Source of the DNA: Diplolepis rosae
Lineage: Eukaryota > Arthropoda > Insecta > Hymenoptera > Diplolepididae
DNA length: 64,000 nucleotides
Direction of reading: 5' to 3'
NCBI GenBank assembly: GCA_030998225.1
Contig: JAPYXD010000698.1
Location: forward strand, 6,365,001 to 6,429,000
A program made the translations under genes and the position numbers. The notes under the pieces were generated by a model, which saw nothing but the letters and a program-made list of their open reading frames with translations, was not told the DNA's origin and did no database searches. This document shows positions 45,285 through 56,952 of the stretch, one piece after another. Within the stretch, counting starts at the first letter, position 1; every line of letters starts with the position of its first letter.

Positions 45285-45951
45285 GGTAGTTTTCATCCAC
45301 GAAAATTAGACCTCAGGCAAAAATAGATAATTTTGCTCTCAAGAATTGCAATATTATTATTGAAGGGCTGTTTTGAAAGAGAAAAGATTATTTTCCAAGA
45401 AGAAAATTTAAAATACAGAAACATAATTTTATTAATAAATTTTATTTTTTCCCCAAGTTATTTTCTTATCGCTTCTTACCAAATTTTAAAAAATTATGCG
45501 ATTTTAATAAATCATGAATCATTTTTTCAATGAAAACATTTCCCACAACTTCACCGTTTCTGATTTTTAAAAATAAATTCTTTAATGGCTGAAACCATTA
45601 AAAAAACATTTTCCAAAACGAAATTTCTATAAGCAAATTGCTGAATTTGATAATAATTCATTCATTTTCGAAAATCAGAAACAGTGAAGTTGTGAGAAAT
45701 CTCTTCATTAAAAAAATGATTCATGATTTATTAAAATCGCATAATTTTTTAAAATTTGGTAAGAAGCGATAAGAAAAAAACTTGAGGCAAAAATGAAATT
45801 TATTAATAAAATTATTTGTCAGTATTTCAAATTTTTTTCATGGAAATTAATCTTTTCTCTTCCAAAATAGCCCTTCAAAAATAATATTGCTATTCTTGAA
45901 AGAAAAATTATCTATTTTTGCCTGAGGTCTGATTTTCGTGGATCAACTACC
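45285..45951. mobile_element. K foldback, arms about 275 bp, TTAA-flanked
   Basis: GGTAGTTTTCATCCACGAAA and its mirror begin two arms (45285-45560, 45660-45951) about 90% complementary, around a spacer of some 95 bp. TTAA flanks both ends (45281-45284, 45952-45955). No transposase. A transcript would form a long double-stranded RNA hairpin. Confidence 0.88.
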
Positions 45952-46106
45952 TTAAAGCCTTGACATCTTAAAAACTTTGTAATTCTGGAAGCGGCATTTT
46001 TTCATAAAATCCTTTTAGGAATCCGTTTTCGATAGTTCATAGATTCGAAAAATGCTAAAAAAAAATTTTTATTTTTTAGAACGCACAAGATGGAAGTCCC
46101 CCTTAA

Positions 46107-46914
46107 GTAATGCTTATTTTGTTGATAAAATGAAAGCGAAGAAAAACATTGTTTATTGCTGATAAATGTAAAAATGATCTAACATGAAGATAAATATATC
46201 TGAGAAGCAAGAGTTAGGAGTAAATTTAACGTTAGCCTAGTATTCTGAACAGAACTAATTATTAAAGACTGCTGTAGTGTGACTCGCACATAATATGCTC
46301 TTTATTCTAAATAAACGGGACGTAAAATACAAGAGGGGAATTTAAATTGGGTCCATAGGTTAGTAGTAAGATCAAAGCCGATTCTATGAGAAATATGTCT
46401 TTGTTTAATTTGAAAGGGGTTGATGCGTCACCTGTTTACCAGTTGAGTAAGGCATTATTGCAGTGAGGCGATAGTTAGGCTGGCACTTGAAAATGCATCG
46501 CATGCACTCGATAACCCACGTACGATCGAGTGCAGGGTGAGATTTGCACCCTCCGTGCTGTACTTATTGCCGTTACGAGGCCTCGCAGCTTCCATTGTCA
46601 CGTGAAGGGTGCCCTCGTGCTCTCTTCGCAGCAGAAAAGCACTTCGCATTATATGTATAGGTAGGCCCCTACGAGGGTCCTCGAGGATTCGTTTGCTCGG
46701 AAAAAATTCATTTGCTGCCGCTGCCAGCTCGTCATCGCTGGCTTTCAGCCCCGAATGGACTCGAGATTGCGAAAAAGATGCTCGACGACTATACTCAAGT
46801 GAAATGAGATGTGCCAGATATGGCTATTACACTAGAAACCAACCAAGTGAAATTCTCCATTCCCTCTTTTCTACAATCATTTATACTTTCAAATTTCAAC
46901 ATTAATTTCAAATA
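46107..46914. other. Unique-looking DNA with a GC island
   Basis: 46460-46800 is GC-rich with open frames on both strands (46455-46649 minus, 46609-46905 plus); no recognisable product. Confidence 0.4.
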
Positions 46915-46980
46915 TTCAAATATTGTTGGTGTTCTTAGTTGGCTTTAGGGTCCAGAAGAAATGTAACTCAAAGTTTCATG

Positions 46981-47022
46981 CTTTCAAACGTTTCGACTCA
47001 GATTCGAGTCCTTATTAGGGAG
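46981..47022 (-). ncRNA. Degenerate hammerhead ribozyme-like motif
   Basis: Minus strand: CTAATAA, GGACTC-GAATCT-GAGTC (perfect 5-bp stem II), GAAAC, then GTTTGAAAG. G5 and G8 of the core are both A, and the cleavage triplet is GTT. GAAA is kept. Homologous to 271-335 and 39957-39999. Confidence 0.5.
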
Positions 47023-47622
47023 AATTTATTTCTATAAAAAATACAATGGAAGAAATTTAAAAAATTTGCACGTGTGACCGATAAACATTGCCGTAAAAAT
47101 GATATAAAACAATTGCAAGTGTGAAACTATAAAATTGATCTAAATAACTGAATTTGCAAAAACAATTTCCTGTAAAAATACTAAGAGGAGAAACTTAAAA
47201 AATTGCACATGTGACGGACAAACATTGTGGTAAAAACGATACAAATGAATTGTACATGTGAAACTATAAAATTGGTCTAAATAACTAAATTTACACAAAA
47301 TAAAAACCGTACAAAAATTGTTTCTATAAAAATACAAAGGGAAGAAACTTAAAAAATGTGCACGTGTGACCGATGAAAATTGTGGTAAAAAATGATATAA
47401 AAGAATTGCAAGTGTGAAACTATAAACATGGTTTAAATAATTAAATTTGCAAAAAGAAATGAAAACTGTACAAAAGTTTTTTTGTAAAAATACTAAGGGG
47501 AGAAACTTGAAAAATTGCAAATGTGACGGATAAACATTGTAGTAAAACGATATAAATGAATTGTATATATGAAACTCTAAAATTGGTCTAAACAACTAAA
47601 TTTACACAAAATAAAAACTTTT

Positions 47623-47895
47623 CTCTCTAAATCTTAATCAGTCAAAATCTACTGATTATCAGTGAAATTTGACTGATTCAAATAGCTCAAAAGAGGTTAC
47701 TGCGAATCAGTCAAATTTCACTGATTACTTCAGTGAAAATTAACTGATTTAACAGTGGAAAATATTGTTTTCACTAATTAAACAGTGAAAATTAACTGAT
47801 TTAACAGTGGAAAATATTGTTTTCACTGATGATTTAGTAAAAAGGTAAATCACTGATTCAATTAGTGAAAATTTGACTGATTCAGATTTAGAGAG
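47623..47895 (-). mobile_element. S-family MITE, copy S2
   Basis: Reversed relative to S1; ends CTCTCTAAATC and GATTTAGAGAG. It holds a tandem duplication of about 53 bp (AACTGATTTAACAGTGG twice, near 47740 and 47793) absent from S1. Confidence 0.82.
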
Positions 47896-48080
47896 TACAA
47901 CAAATTTTTCTATAAAAATACAAAGGGAAGAACTTAACAAATTTGCAGCGTGTGACCGCTGAACATTATGTACCAGGAAAATTTTTGTACAGTTTTCGTT
48001 TTGTTCGCAAATTTAGTTATTTAGACCAATTTCATAGTTTCACACTTGCAATTCTTTTATATCATTTTTACCACGAACAT

Positions 48081-48534
48081 CTAAATTTTGCGAAAAACCT
48101 CTGATACGAAGTATTTTATTGACTTTACCAAATTTTTTGGTTGCATCTAGTCTGTTGTCCAAAGTAAAAGAACTGTTAACTGACATTTTTGACGAAAATG
48201 AGTTTCTTGAAGAAATTCTGCATTTAACTGCGCTTGAAATTTTGAAAAAAACGCTTTAGTTTTTTTATTAGAGCAATGCAAAGAACGAAAAAACCAACTG
48301 AATTAAAAATTGTATTCGATAAAAAAAAACTTTAATTAACACAAATTTTGGAAACGCTTGTGAATATGTCACAGTTAAAGATTTAGGAAAGCTCTTTCGT
48401 CGGAAATATTTCGGGATATGAGCTACTTAACAAAAATGGACATTTTTTGATAAAACAAGATTTTGGCCTTTTTCTCAGTTTCAATCGAAATTCAGTTGAC
48501 GGTTCTTTTATTTTGGACGGTAGTAATAAATTCT
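48081..48534. other. AT-rich DNA, nothing recognised
   Basis: No ORF and no paired repeat that I can define. Confidence 0.35.
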
Positions 48535-49945
48535 TGAAATTAGGTCTTATATTCTTCGCATACCTGTAAATTTATTTCTTGTAATTTGATACTGAAGCTC
48601 AAGTCAGTTTTATAATATTGTAGATGTGAATTACATTTTCTCAAAGTTACTAAATTTGTTTTACATTTCAAATGAATGAGAAAATTAAATGTACTTAAGA
48701 CTCTTGAGGAACATATTTTCATCATGACACTCGCGCTAGATTTTCTATATATATTTCTGTAACTTTCAATAAATTACATAATTAAAATAATTTACTTTCT
48801 TCCAAATATCTCAATAAAGAAAAAGCAATCATAGATTTACATAAAATATACATTATGTCGAAAAATGTCCTAATGAGAATTTGTAAACCTCATTCAGGCA
48901 AATAATTTTCTATCTTAAAGGCATGTGATATCTGAGAAATTAGCAAATTTGATTGATTTTAGGTTTCTACATGTTTGTATCCAAATTACATAAAATTTAG
49001 GTTTGAAAATTTGTGAAATAGTGGTGAAGATAAAAACGTACGTAGATAGACTAATTTTGGTTTCACAACAGAAAAGAAATGCAATTTTAACAAAATATAT
49101 CAGAAATTTTCTTTTTATCATTAAAACCCAAAGTATAGTCTATCTACGTCCGTTTTTATTTTCTGTAACATGTCCCAAATTTTAAAAATAAAATTTTATA
49201 TATTTTGGACACAAGCATGTAGAAACTGAACTAAATTGTTCATATGAACTTTCTATTTTTCTTAAGTATCAAATGCCTTTAATTTTTTTTCGTATCTCAC
49301 ATATTTTGTATAAAACATGAAATTTTAAAATTTTAATCGCGTTTTTTGAAATTGAAAAGAAATATATATATATATGTTCTGTCAGAAACTGTGTCGGACA
49401 AAATTTGTATACTTTATTGATACAGACAATTTTGCATTGTTACTTTTCTTTTGTATTTGACATATTATGGTTAAAAAATTGAATTTTCGATTTTCAATAT
49501 TTTAAATTGAAAAGAAAAATATACATATTATAAAAAAATATTGTAATTCAAATTTGTAGATTTTTATGTAGTAAACAATTTTGTATCATAATTTTTTTCG
49601 TACCCTGTATAATTTAACTGGAAAATGAAATTTAGATATTGACTTTTTTCAAGTTTTAATATACTGTAACTTTCTTAATTTTAGTTGAATTGAAAAATGT
49701 TAATAGGATAATTAGTTGAGATTTATGAGCACTATCAGAAACCACTATTGGAATTTGGGATTATTCGAAAAACACAAAAAATGCTATTATTTTCTCAAGT
49801 TTGATCGGATATCGCTGGTTAACGATCAGACAGACACTTTCGTAAAAACGGTTTTTTCTGACTCAGGGGGTCTCAAAACGTAAAAATTTGACAAAAATTT
49901 CGAAATTCATTCTTCACATACAACTGATACCTTCTCATTTATTTA
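48535..49945 (+). repeat. L repeat, copy L1
   Basis: From CTTATATTCTTCGCATACC to the GACTCAGGGGGTCTCAAAAC (49859) and ACCTTCTCAT end, matching 53935-55220 in the same order. Copy A3 of the A MITE is inserted at 48915. No reading frame; family unknown. Confidence 0.75.
48915..49282. mobile_element. A-family MITE, copy A3, inside L1
   Basis: TTAAAGGCATGTGATATCTG to AAGTATCAAATGCCTTTAA, a near-complete palindrome with GTAGATAGACT and AGTCTATCTAC in its arms. Confidence 0.85.
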
Positions 49946-51630
49946 TTTATTTTAATCATGTTACCATAGTTTTATTCAAATGCGATAAAAAGTTTCAAAA
50001 AGTACATCTCTTATTGTGTTTTTGTATAAAATTTCGAGTGAAAATTCGGAAAATTAGGGAAGGTACACTCCTTGCAGCTGAACTCCTTTAGTTTGCAATG
50101 GCTTTCTGTGATCATGAAATAACGGTAACGGCTCAGCTGAAAAAAAAAAAAAAACTACGTTAGTATATAGTGTGACCTTGTTCGTGAACAAAGGATTTTA
50201 CAAAAAAAATTTTTTACAGTTACAGTGATATTTTTTCCAAAAAAGTCGATTTTTTAAGGTCGAAAAATTGAGTTTTCCGCCAAAATATAACCCCTAAACT
50301 AAATCTTTTTCTGAGTCTACGATGTGATAACTTGCCCTAGTATGGAATGAAAAGACAATGTATGACGATCGAATGATTGACAATCATAAACATAAATTCG
50401 ATATCTTTTCTAACATTGATGATTTTTCCACCTAAATAATAAATGTCTCGATTCTTGATTTTAATATGAAGAAAATTGGACAATCCGATGAATATCTATG
50501 GAGTTATAATTGAAGATTAAAATTCTCGTTTTAAAAGTTTAATCGAAGCATAGCAGTTGATTGAGTACTAGATTTAATAAAAAGTAATAATGTAAAAGCT
50601 TACTTTTAGAGTAGAGTGTACATACTGTAGATGGTGGCATGAGGCAATGAAGTGGCAACACGGCGTTTCAGGGGTCGTGAACGGGGCTGAGATTGATACC
50701 CACAGTCACGTCGAGGCTTGCGAAGAAGAGGTGTCGAGAAACTGGATTGAGGAAATGGGAAGGGAAGAAAGGCTCGAGGGTGGCTTTACTTCCCGGGATG
50801 GAAGCGCTTTGCGTGGTTACATCCGTTTCTCACCATGTCAAGCTACGCGAAACTCGATTTTCCCTTTGAAAACAGACGAAGAAGAGAAGAGTTTCCCGTT
50901 AATGGATTAGTTTCATCGCTTTTGCGAAACACCGTACTGAAACCGATACACCAAAAAAATTAATTTCAAGCTCATGAACATTATCCATTACTACTATTTC
51001 CTAACAGCACATTTCATCAGTTCTTTTAATCAAATAAAAAATAATAGTAACTCAAAAACTAAGCATTTCACAACTCATTTTTGCGTACTAGCTCTCAAAC
51101 ACGTAAGGTAGATTACCGATAATGATAATTTCAGTGGAAAGTTAGAGGATATAATTTCAAGTGATGCAGGTATAATGATTTTGTGGAGCGATAATACGTC
51201 TTGTGAAATGTTGCCATGTCAGAGAGCATTGCAGCGATAAACATAGTGTTTGAGGCGCCTGTACTTGGAGAACACGGGATCTTAGATCGCTAATTAGTTT
51301 ATCTAGGTATAATCTTGTACAGTTAATCCGCGTTGGTGAGGAACGCGCTTGCCAGCCATTCGTCCCCCTTTATAACTAAATCTTAATTAAGCAACCCTCA
51401 AGCATGGGACGTAGAGAATAATTCGGCCTCCTTAGGATTACCTTTCCTATACTCTGCAAGCTTAATTTCTTTACGTGTGTGTGAACACGTACTAACCAAT
51501 ACCACGTGGAATTCCGAACTGTTTTCGTATGCGGGTCTTATATAGCTGATATAAACTAGATGCTCGACCTCAAGTAACGCACAACTCTGATTTTCGCGAA
51601 TTCATCATATGGTAATGAACTACCCGTATA
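49946..51630. other. Unique-looking DNA, no gene recognised
   Basis: 50640-50910 and 51190-51400 are GC-richer; an 87-codon frame at 50647-50910 has no recognisable domain. A run of A (50142-50154) is present. Confidence 0.4.
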
Positions 51631-51631
51631 G

Positions 51632-51790
51632 GAAAATTTCATGGCGCTGGCCAGCGCCAGACCAGACTGTCTGGTTTCCAGTTCTGGCGCTAACTGTAAG
51701 GCCTGGTCTGGGGCTGGCCAGAACTGTAACGTTTTTGTACGATCAGCTGTTGGTCAGCGGCTGGCCAGCCACAAGCCAGTGACTGGTCAG
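51632..51790 (+). repeat. H-family repeat, diverged copy
   Basis: GGCGCTGGCCAGCGCCAGAC and GACTGTCTGGTTTCCAG match H1 and H2, but after about 110 bp it goes over to tandem GGTCAGCnnCTGGCCAGCC words. The text is a chain of short hairpins. Confidence 0.7.
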
Positions 51791-52189
51791 CCACTAGTTC
51801 GCGGCTGGTTACCCACTAATTGGTGGTCAGTTAATAAAGTTTTGGTTGAAAAACCAATTTAATTGAACATATATCGATTTCGATTAAAAATCCTAACTTC
51901 TCAAAGTAATTCAATCCTTTCTTATATTCTTGTTTATTAGATACACGGGGTTTGTACTTACCTTTTAATTAAGAAATAGATCACCGCTCAGAAACTCTTG
52001 ACAGTTTATTCGATTTGTCAACACGTTTGAGCAATGAAGACTAGCAAAATGACGCTCAAAGTCACAACTCAATCTTTGCAATTCTTGGAATTAAAAAGTA
52101 AGTAGTTGCAATATTTGCAAAATGGAGATACTTGTTTCCGGTCGGGTAATAAATGTTTCCAATAAATTTATACTAACCTATGAATTTTT

Positions 52190-52265
52190 CGAAACTTGAA
52201 AAAAAAATTTTCGTTCGCCACATACAAACTTCTTTGTCATGGAATGCTGCCCAGCGCCAGATCTG
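52190..52265 (+). repeat. H-family fragment fused to a tRNA-derived repeat
   Basis: TTCGCCACATACAAACTTCT and GGAATGCTGCCCAGCGCCAG match H1, then the text passes into CTGGGCTCGAATCCCAACGC, the B-box part of the tRNA-derived family. Confidence 0.65.
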
Positions 52266-52792
52266 GGCTCGAATCCCAACGCAGTCTAAGCGTCTTTTTC
52301 CACAGTAAGATTTTAAATTCTTTAAAATTTTAACCATAATGTGTGAAATACGAAAAAAACATATAAATGCAAAATTGTTTACTTCAATAAGGTCTACAAA
52401 TTTTCTTTGACACAGTTTGTGATAAAATGTATATTTTTTGTTTGAGTTTAAAAAAATACGATTAAATTTAAAAAATTTCATTTCTTAAACAAAATATGTG
52501 AGATACGAAATCCGTGTAGAAAAATTTCATTGCGTTGGCCAGCGCCAGACCAGACTGTCTGGTTTCCAGTTCTGGCGCTGACTTTAAGGTCTGGTCTGGG
52601 GCTGGCCAGAACTGTTATTTTTAGAAATTTATAAAAAAAAAATTTCTTTCGCCACATACAAACATTTTTGTCATGGAATGCTGACCAGCGCCAGATCTGA
52701 GCCAGACCAGAACTTCCAGACTAGTCGGCCTGGACATTGCCAGACCTGGGCCAGATTAGACATTAGACTTTCACTAAACTTTTCCACGCGGG
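52266..52792 (+). repeat. Left arm of a 0.5-kb inverted duplication (part of L plus H1)
   Basis: It runs from the tRNA-derived tail through reversed L text (TTGTTTACTTCAATAAGGTC) to a complete H element (about 52515-52792, ends CCGTGTAGAAAAATTT and TTTTCCACGCGG). The mirror arm is 54363-54890. Similarity by eye is about 95%. Confidence 0.8.
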
Positions 52793-53934
52793 TAGTGTTG
52801 TAGTTACCATCGTTATCCATACTAAATTGCTTTTACTTATAATGCAATTATTAGGCTCTTCTTTTATAGAGCCAAATGTAGACTTCAGATTTCCGATAAC
52901 GTTTTACAAAGATTTACATACTTGTAAACCTGTAAGTGGTTTTATTAAATTATACTTTCGAACCGGTTCTGCAATGTTAATATTTTCTAGTTTCATGGAA
53001 ATAATAATAATTAACGTTTATTCCAATGGAAATTCAGCTAAAAATGTTGTTTTGACTACGAGAGTGAATGATTAATCTACTTAATGCTTGAGATTGTGAA
53101 GAAGCCTATTCTGGGGACGTTTACATAAATCGGACATTCATGCTTAATGGTTTCGAAGTTTCTGCGATAACGGTCTTGAAACAGAGTATCGTCTATATAT
53201 ATACATATAAGCTTAAATATATATATATATATATGGCATAGATAGTGTCGTAAAAACGCACTTTCTTCTGCAAGATCGTTAAATGGTCCGAGACGACTCG
53301 TTTCTGGGGCCATCTTGTTCTGGGCTTACGCAATTGCTGCGTAAATGAAGCGGCGAAGCAACGATGATATCGTTTCTGGAATTTAAAGTCCGCCTCTCTC
53401 ACCCAGTTATCAAATTAACGAGGAGAATTATATGGCTCCGTAAAACTTCAACGGACTTGTGGTTTATTGCCAAGACCGCTCTCAAAACAATTCCATGACC
53501 TAAAGCTCGTGCAAGGCCATGGAAAAACAATTGCAGCAATAACCAGACCTGCAGACAGTCAAGAGAGTCAGTAGAAATTGCAACTGTGGTTTCCTCGAGG
53601 ATTATCGATCCTTGAAACATAAAACCAGAAGAAGAAGTAACAAAAAGGAATGAATCATTATTCTTACTCTAAGAGTTCGAGGTTCAAGATACTACGAAGC
53701 TCAACATTTTCTCCATTTGATATTTGATATTTAAGTTGAAAACTTTTGTATTATTCTTTTTTGATTTTCTCAATTTTTATTACATTTTTCATTGGATACA
53801 TAAAATGAAAAATGATTTTGTAGATTAATGATAAAAAAATTTGACCGCTTCGCGAGCATATTCTCATCGCGCGCTTCGCTTGCAAGTTTGAGCGCGCCTG
53901 GGACGCGCGATTCGATCGTCGAACTTCGCGCTCG
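52793..53934. other. Unique spacer of the inverted duplication
   Basis: A TA run lies at 53215-53234. 53250-53620 and 53840-53940 are GC-richer. No recognisable gene. Confidence 0.45.
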
Positions 53935-53979
53935 ATCTTATATTCTTCGCATATACATGTATATAACTTTATTTCTTGT

Positions 53980-54106
53980 CAAATTAATTAGGAGATTTTG
54001 GAAATTTTTGTCACTGTCGACCGGCTATCGAAAGACCTGGGCTCGAATCCCAGCGCAGTCGAAAGCGCCTTTTTTTCAACAGAAGGACTTTCAAATTCTT
54101 TAAATA
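53980..54106 (+). mobile_element. tRNA-derived repeat, short form, 12-bp duplication
   Basis: CAAATTAATTAGGAGATTTT through CCGGCTATCGAAAGACC, a good B box (GGGCTCGAATCCC) and the tail to AAATTCTTTAAATA. TTTATTTCTTGT stands on both sides (53968-53979, 54107-54118); L1 has it once. Confidence 0.85.
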
Positions 54107-54362
54107 TTTATTTCTTGTAATTTGATATTGAAGTTCAAGTCAATTTTATAATATTGTAAATGTGAATTACATTTTCACAAAGTTACTAAATTATTTTTTG
54201 ATTTGAAACGTGAAAAGGAATTAAATTTACTTAAGGTTCTATCAGCTTTAAGAAGCACATTCTCATCATGAAACTCGCGCTCGATTTTCTGTATATATTT
54301 CTGTGACGTTCTAATTGTTGACCTCATTTAGGCAAATAATTTTTCATCTTGAGGTTTCTTCC

Positions 54363-54890
54363 CGCGTGGAAAAATTTTATGGCAGTCTATTGTTTGATCT
54401 GGCCCAGGTTTGGCAATGTCCAGACCGGCTGGTCTGGAATTTCTGGTCAGGCTCAGATCTGGCGCTGGTCAGCATTTCATGACAAAAATGTTTGTATGTG
54501 GCGAAAGAAATTTTTTTTTATAAATTTCTAAAAATAACAGTTCTGGCCAGCTCGAGACCAGACCTTAAAGTCAGCGCCAGAACTGGAAACCAGACAGTCT
54601 GGTCTGGCGCTGGCCAACGCAATGAAATTTTTCCACACGGATTTCGTATCTCACATATTTTGTTTAAGAAATGAAATTTTTTAATTTTAATCGTATTTTT
54701 TGAAATTCAAACAAAAAATATACATTTTATCACAAACTGTGTCAAACAAAATTTGTAGACCTTATTGAAGTAAACAATTTTGCATTTATATGTTTTTTTC
54801 TTATTTCACATATTATGGTTAAAATTTTAAAGAATTTAAAATCTTTCTGTGGAAAAAAGACGCTTAGACTGCGTTGGGATTCGAGCCCAG
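54363..54890 (-). repeat. Right arm of the inverted duplication (H2 plus part of L)
   Basis: Reverse complement of 52266-52792. H2 ends are CCGCGTGGAAAAATTTTATG and TTTTTCCACACGG. The shared L-H junction shows that H was already joined to L before the duplication. Confidence 0.8.
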
Positions 54891-54930
54891 GTCTTTTGAT
54901 TGCCGGTCGACTGCTCTAAGCATTTTTTTA
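54835..54930 (-). repeat. tRNA-derived repeat fragment
   Basis: Minus strand: GCTTAGAGCAGTCGACCGGC, AATCAAAAGACCTGGGCTCG, then the tail. Lacks the D-arm half. Confidence 0.65.
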
Positions 54931-55220
54931 AATTAAAAATAAAAATATACATCTTATCAACAAAAGTTACGATTCAAACTTGTAGTTTTTTTTATAGTGA
55001 ACAATTTTGTATCATAACGTTTTTTCGTATCTCGTATAATTCAACTGGCATATAAATATTAACTTTTTTCAAGCTTTAACATACTGTAACTTTCCTAATT
55101 TTGGTTTAATCGAAAAGTGTTATTAGGATAGTTTTTTCTGACTCAGGGGGTCTCAAAACGTGAAGATATGGTGAAAGTTCCGAAAGTGATTTTTCACATA
55201 AAACAAATACCTTCTCATAT

Positions 55221-55687
55221 GATGAGAATGAAAAAAGAATAATGAAAAATAAAATAAATAAGATCTTTTTCTTGTAACAATTATGACTCAGAGAGAAAAT
55301 TAATAAGTCTATCCCAGCATCCCAACATCCCTTCCGTACAAAGTACGATCCCCTCGGACATGACCAATCGTCGGGCAATTTGTCGAACAGCTCCCGACGC
55401 CATTTCCACGCTTTTCGAGGTCCATCGAGTTCCGCAATGTACGGATATGTATCAGTGGTTGGTCGCGAAAGACGGGGTCACGTAATAGCATTTATGGAGT
55501 GTGTTGAGTGTTGAGTATGCTTGAGTGCACACTCATTCATAGACAGCCAAACACACATACCCCGAAATATGCTCTCATTGGCGCAACATCGCCTCGCTAT
55601 TAAACAGTTTATTTTTCATAGAAAATATTTCAACACTTTTTGCTCTAGAATTCATATTTGAATTCAGTGAGAATTTTTTAATTTCAT
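55221..55687. other. Unique-looking DNA, no gene recognised
   Basis: Short minus-strand frames at 55106-55491 have no recognisable product. Confidence 0.35.
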
Positions 55688-56053
55688 TTAAGGGTATGTG
55701 ATATTTGAGAAAAGTAGAAAGTTCATGTAAACAATTTGATCTAGTTTCTACATGTTTGTGTCAAAAATACGTAAAATTTTCTTTTCAAAATTTGGGAAAT
55801 GGCAGAGAAGATAGAAACGGACGTAGAGAAATTATAATTGGTTCTGACAATGAAAAAAAAATTTCCGATATATTTTGCTAAAATTGAACTTTTTTAAATT
55901 TTCGAAATCAGAAATAGTCTATCTACTTCTGTTTTTGTTTTTTCTACCCTTTCCCAAACTTTGAAATGAAAATTTTATGTACTTTAGACACAAACATGTA
56001 AAAATATAAAATCGATAAAATATGCTAATTTCCTAAGTATCACATGCCTTTAA
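55688..56053. mobile_element. A-family MITE, copy A4
   Basis: TTAAGGGTATGTGATATTTG to GTATCACATGCCTTTAA. The best uninterrupted copy for placing the B insertion in A2 (TTTTATGTACTTTAGAC here is continuous). Confidence 0.87.
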
Positions 56054-56952
56054 TTCAACACATTAAGATTTTCTGGCTTTATTAAAATTCTACGTTGGCC
56101 ATCATTGGCAAAAGATGTCAACTTTTGCGTTACATTGAAGTAACAATCCCCTAGCTGAAATGTAAGAAGTTCAATTATTAATAATATGTTACGAATAATA
56201 GAGAGTATAAATCAAAAAGTTGAATAGTTGAAAAACGAAAAATTTGATGAATAAAAGTGGTGCCTACGCCGCTGAGTCAGTGGCATGACTGGCATGGTAT
56301 ATGATGCCGGCACATAATAGTTATCAGTGAGGGTGATTTTTTTCCCGACTTACTGGGGTGGAAACGATTTCAAGTTTTATAAAATAGAAAATAAAATCAT
56401 CGAGTATCGACCTGTATATGGACTCCTCATAGGAAAATGATAGCCATAGTAACGAACATCCTCCTGTCTCTATTACCTACTAACTACTTCATCCTCCATC
56501 GCTGTATTTGCCCCTGGATATAATCTCAAACACGTGACCTCTCTTTGTATCCCTCATCAAAACACACACACTCCATATATAGTTACTCATTTTTCTTTCC
56601 TCGAAATCATACATCTCTATTTGCACTTATCAGTCTCTAAATTGGATGCTGAGATTTCACATCAAACAAGCTCTACGGAAAACGGATAAACTGCCAATTA
56701 TCTCACCCTTGAATTTAAGCTTGGTACGCTATATAAAGTATTTTCATTCCCATCCAAGTGAACACAAAGTAACAATTTAGATGATATGTTAATTTTTTTA
56801 ATTATATGAAAGTTATTATGCAAATGGCATTCTGAAAAAAGGTATAAGGTATTCGTTATTCATAGACCGAAAAAATTTAAACAAAACTTGATCTTATATC
56901 ATGAAGTAGATATAGACGGAAAAAAAGTGCAGCTGTGAGAGGGAAGTTAATC
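56054..56952. other. Unique-looking DNA, no gene recognised
   Basis: No long frame and no repeat shared with the rest of the window. Confidence 0.4.

Larger units (their letters stand above)
46915..48080. repeat. Diverged tandem array, about 150-bp units, hammerhead-like head
   Basis: GTTGGTGTTCTTAGTTGGCT (46924) starts the array as in R2. Units carry GTGTGACCGATAAACATTG or GTGACGGAnAAACATTG at about 47069, 47210, 47360, 47516 and 47946. The two types alternate, suggesting a dimer of some 300 bp. The last part (47970-48075) is the reverse complement of a unit. An S-family MITE splits it at 47623-47895. Confidence 0.75.
53935..55220 (+). repeat. L repeat, copy L2, with several insertions
   Basis: Same order as L1. 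It is interrupted by a tRNA-derived element (53980-54106), an H element (54365-54643) and another tRNA-derived fragment (about 54835-54930). The A MITE of L1 is absent here. Confidence 0.75.

Noticed and set aside
47140..47595. 151-codon minus-strand frame
   Set aside because: It spans the tandem array and its repeated FLPL/YSF text only reflects the repeat units.
46915..48080. CRISPR-like array
   Set aside because: Units are long, diverged and contiguous without unique spacers; eukaryotic context.
51641..51862. 73-codon frame
   Set aside because: It lies in H-family hairpin repeat; translation is repeat text.
53215..53234. TA-run as an origin or regulatory site
   Set aside because: Simple microsatellite; nothing around it supports a function.
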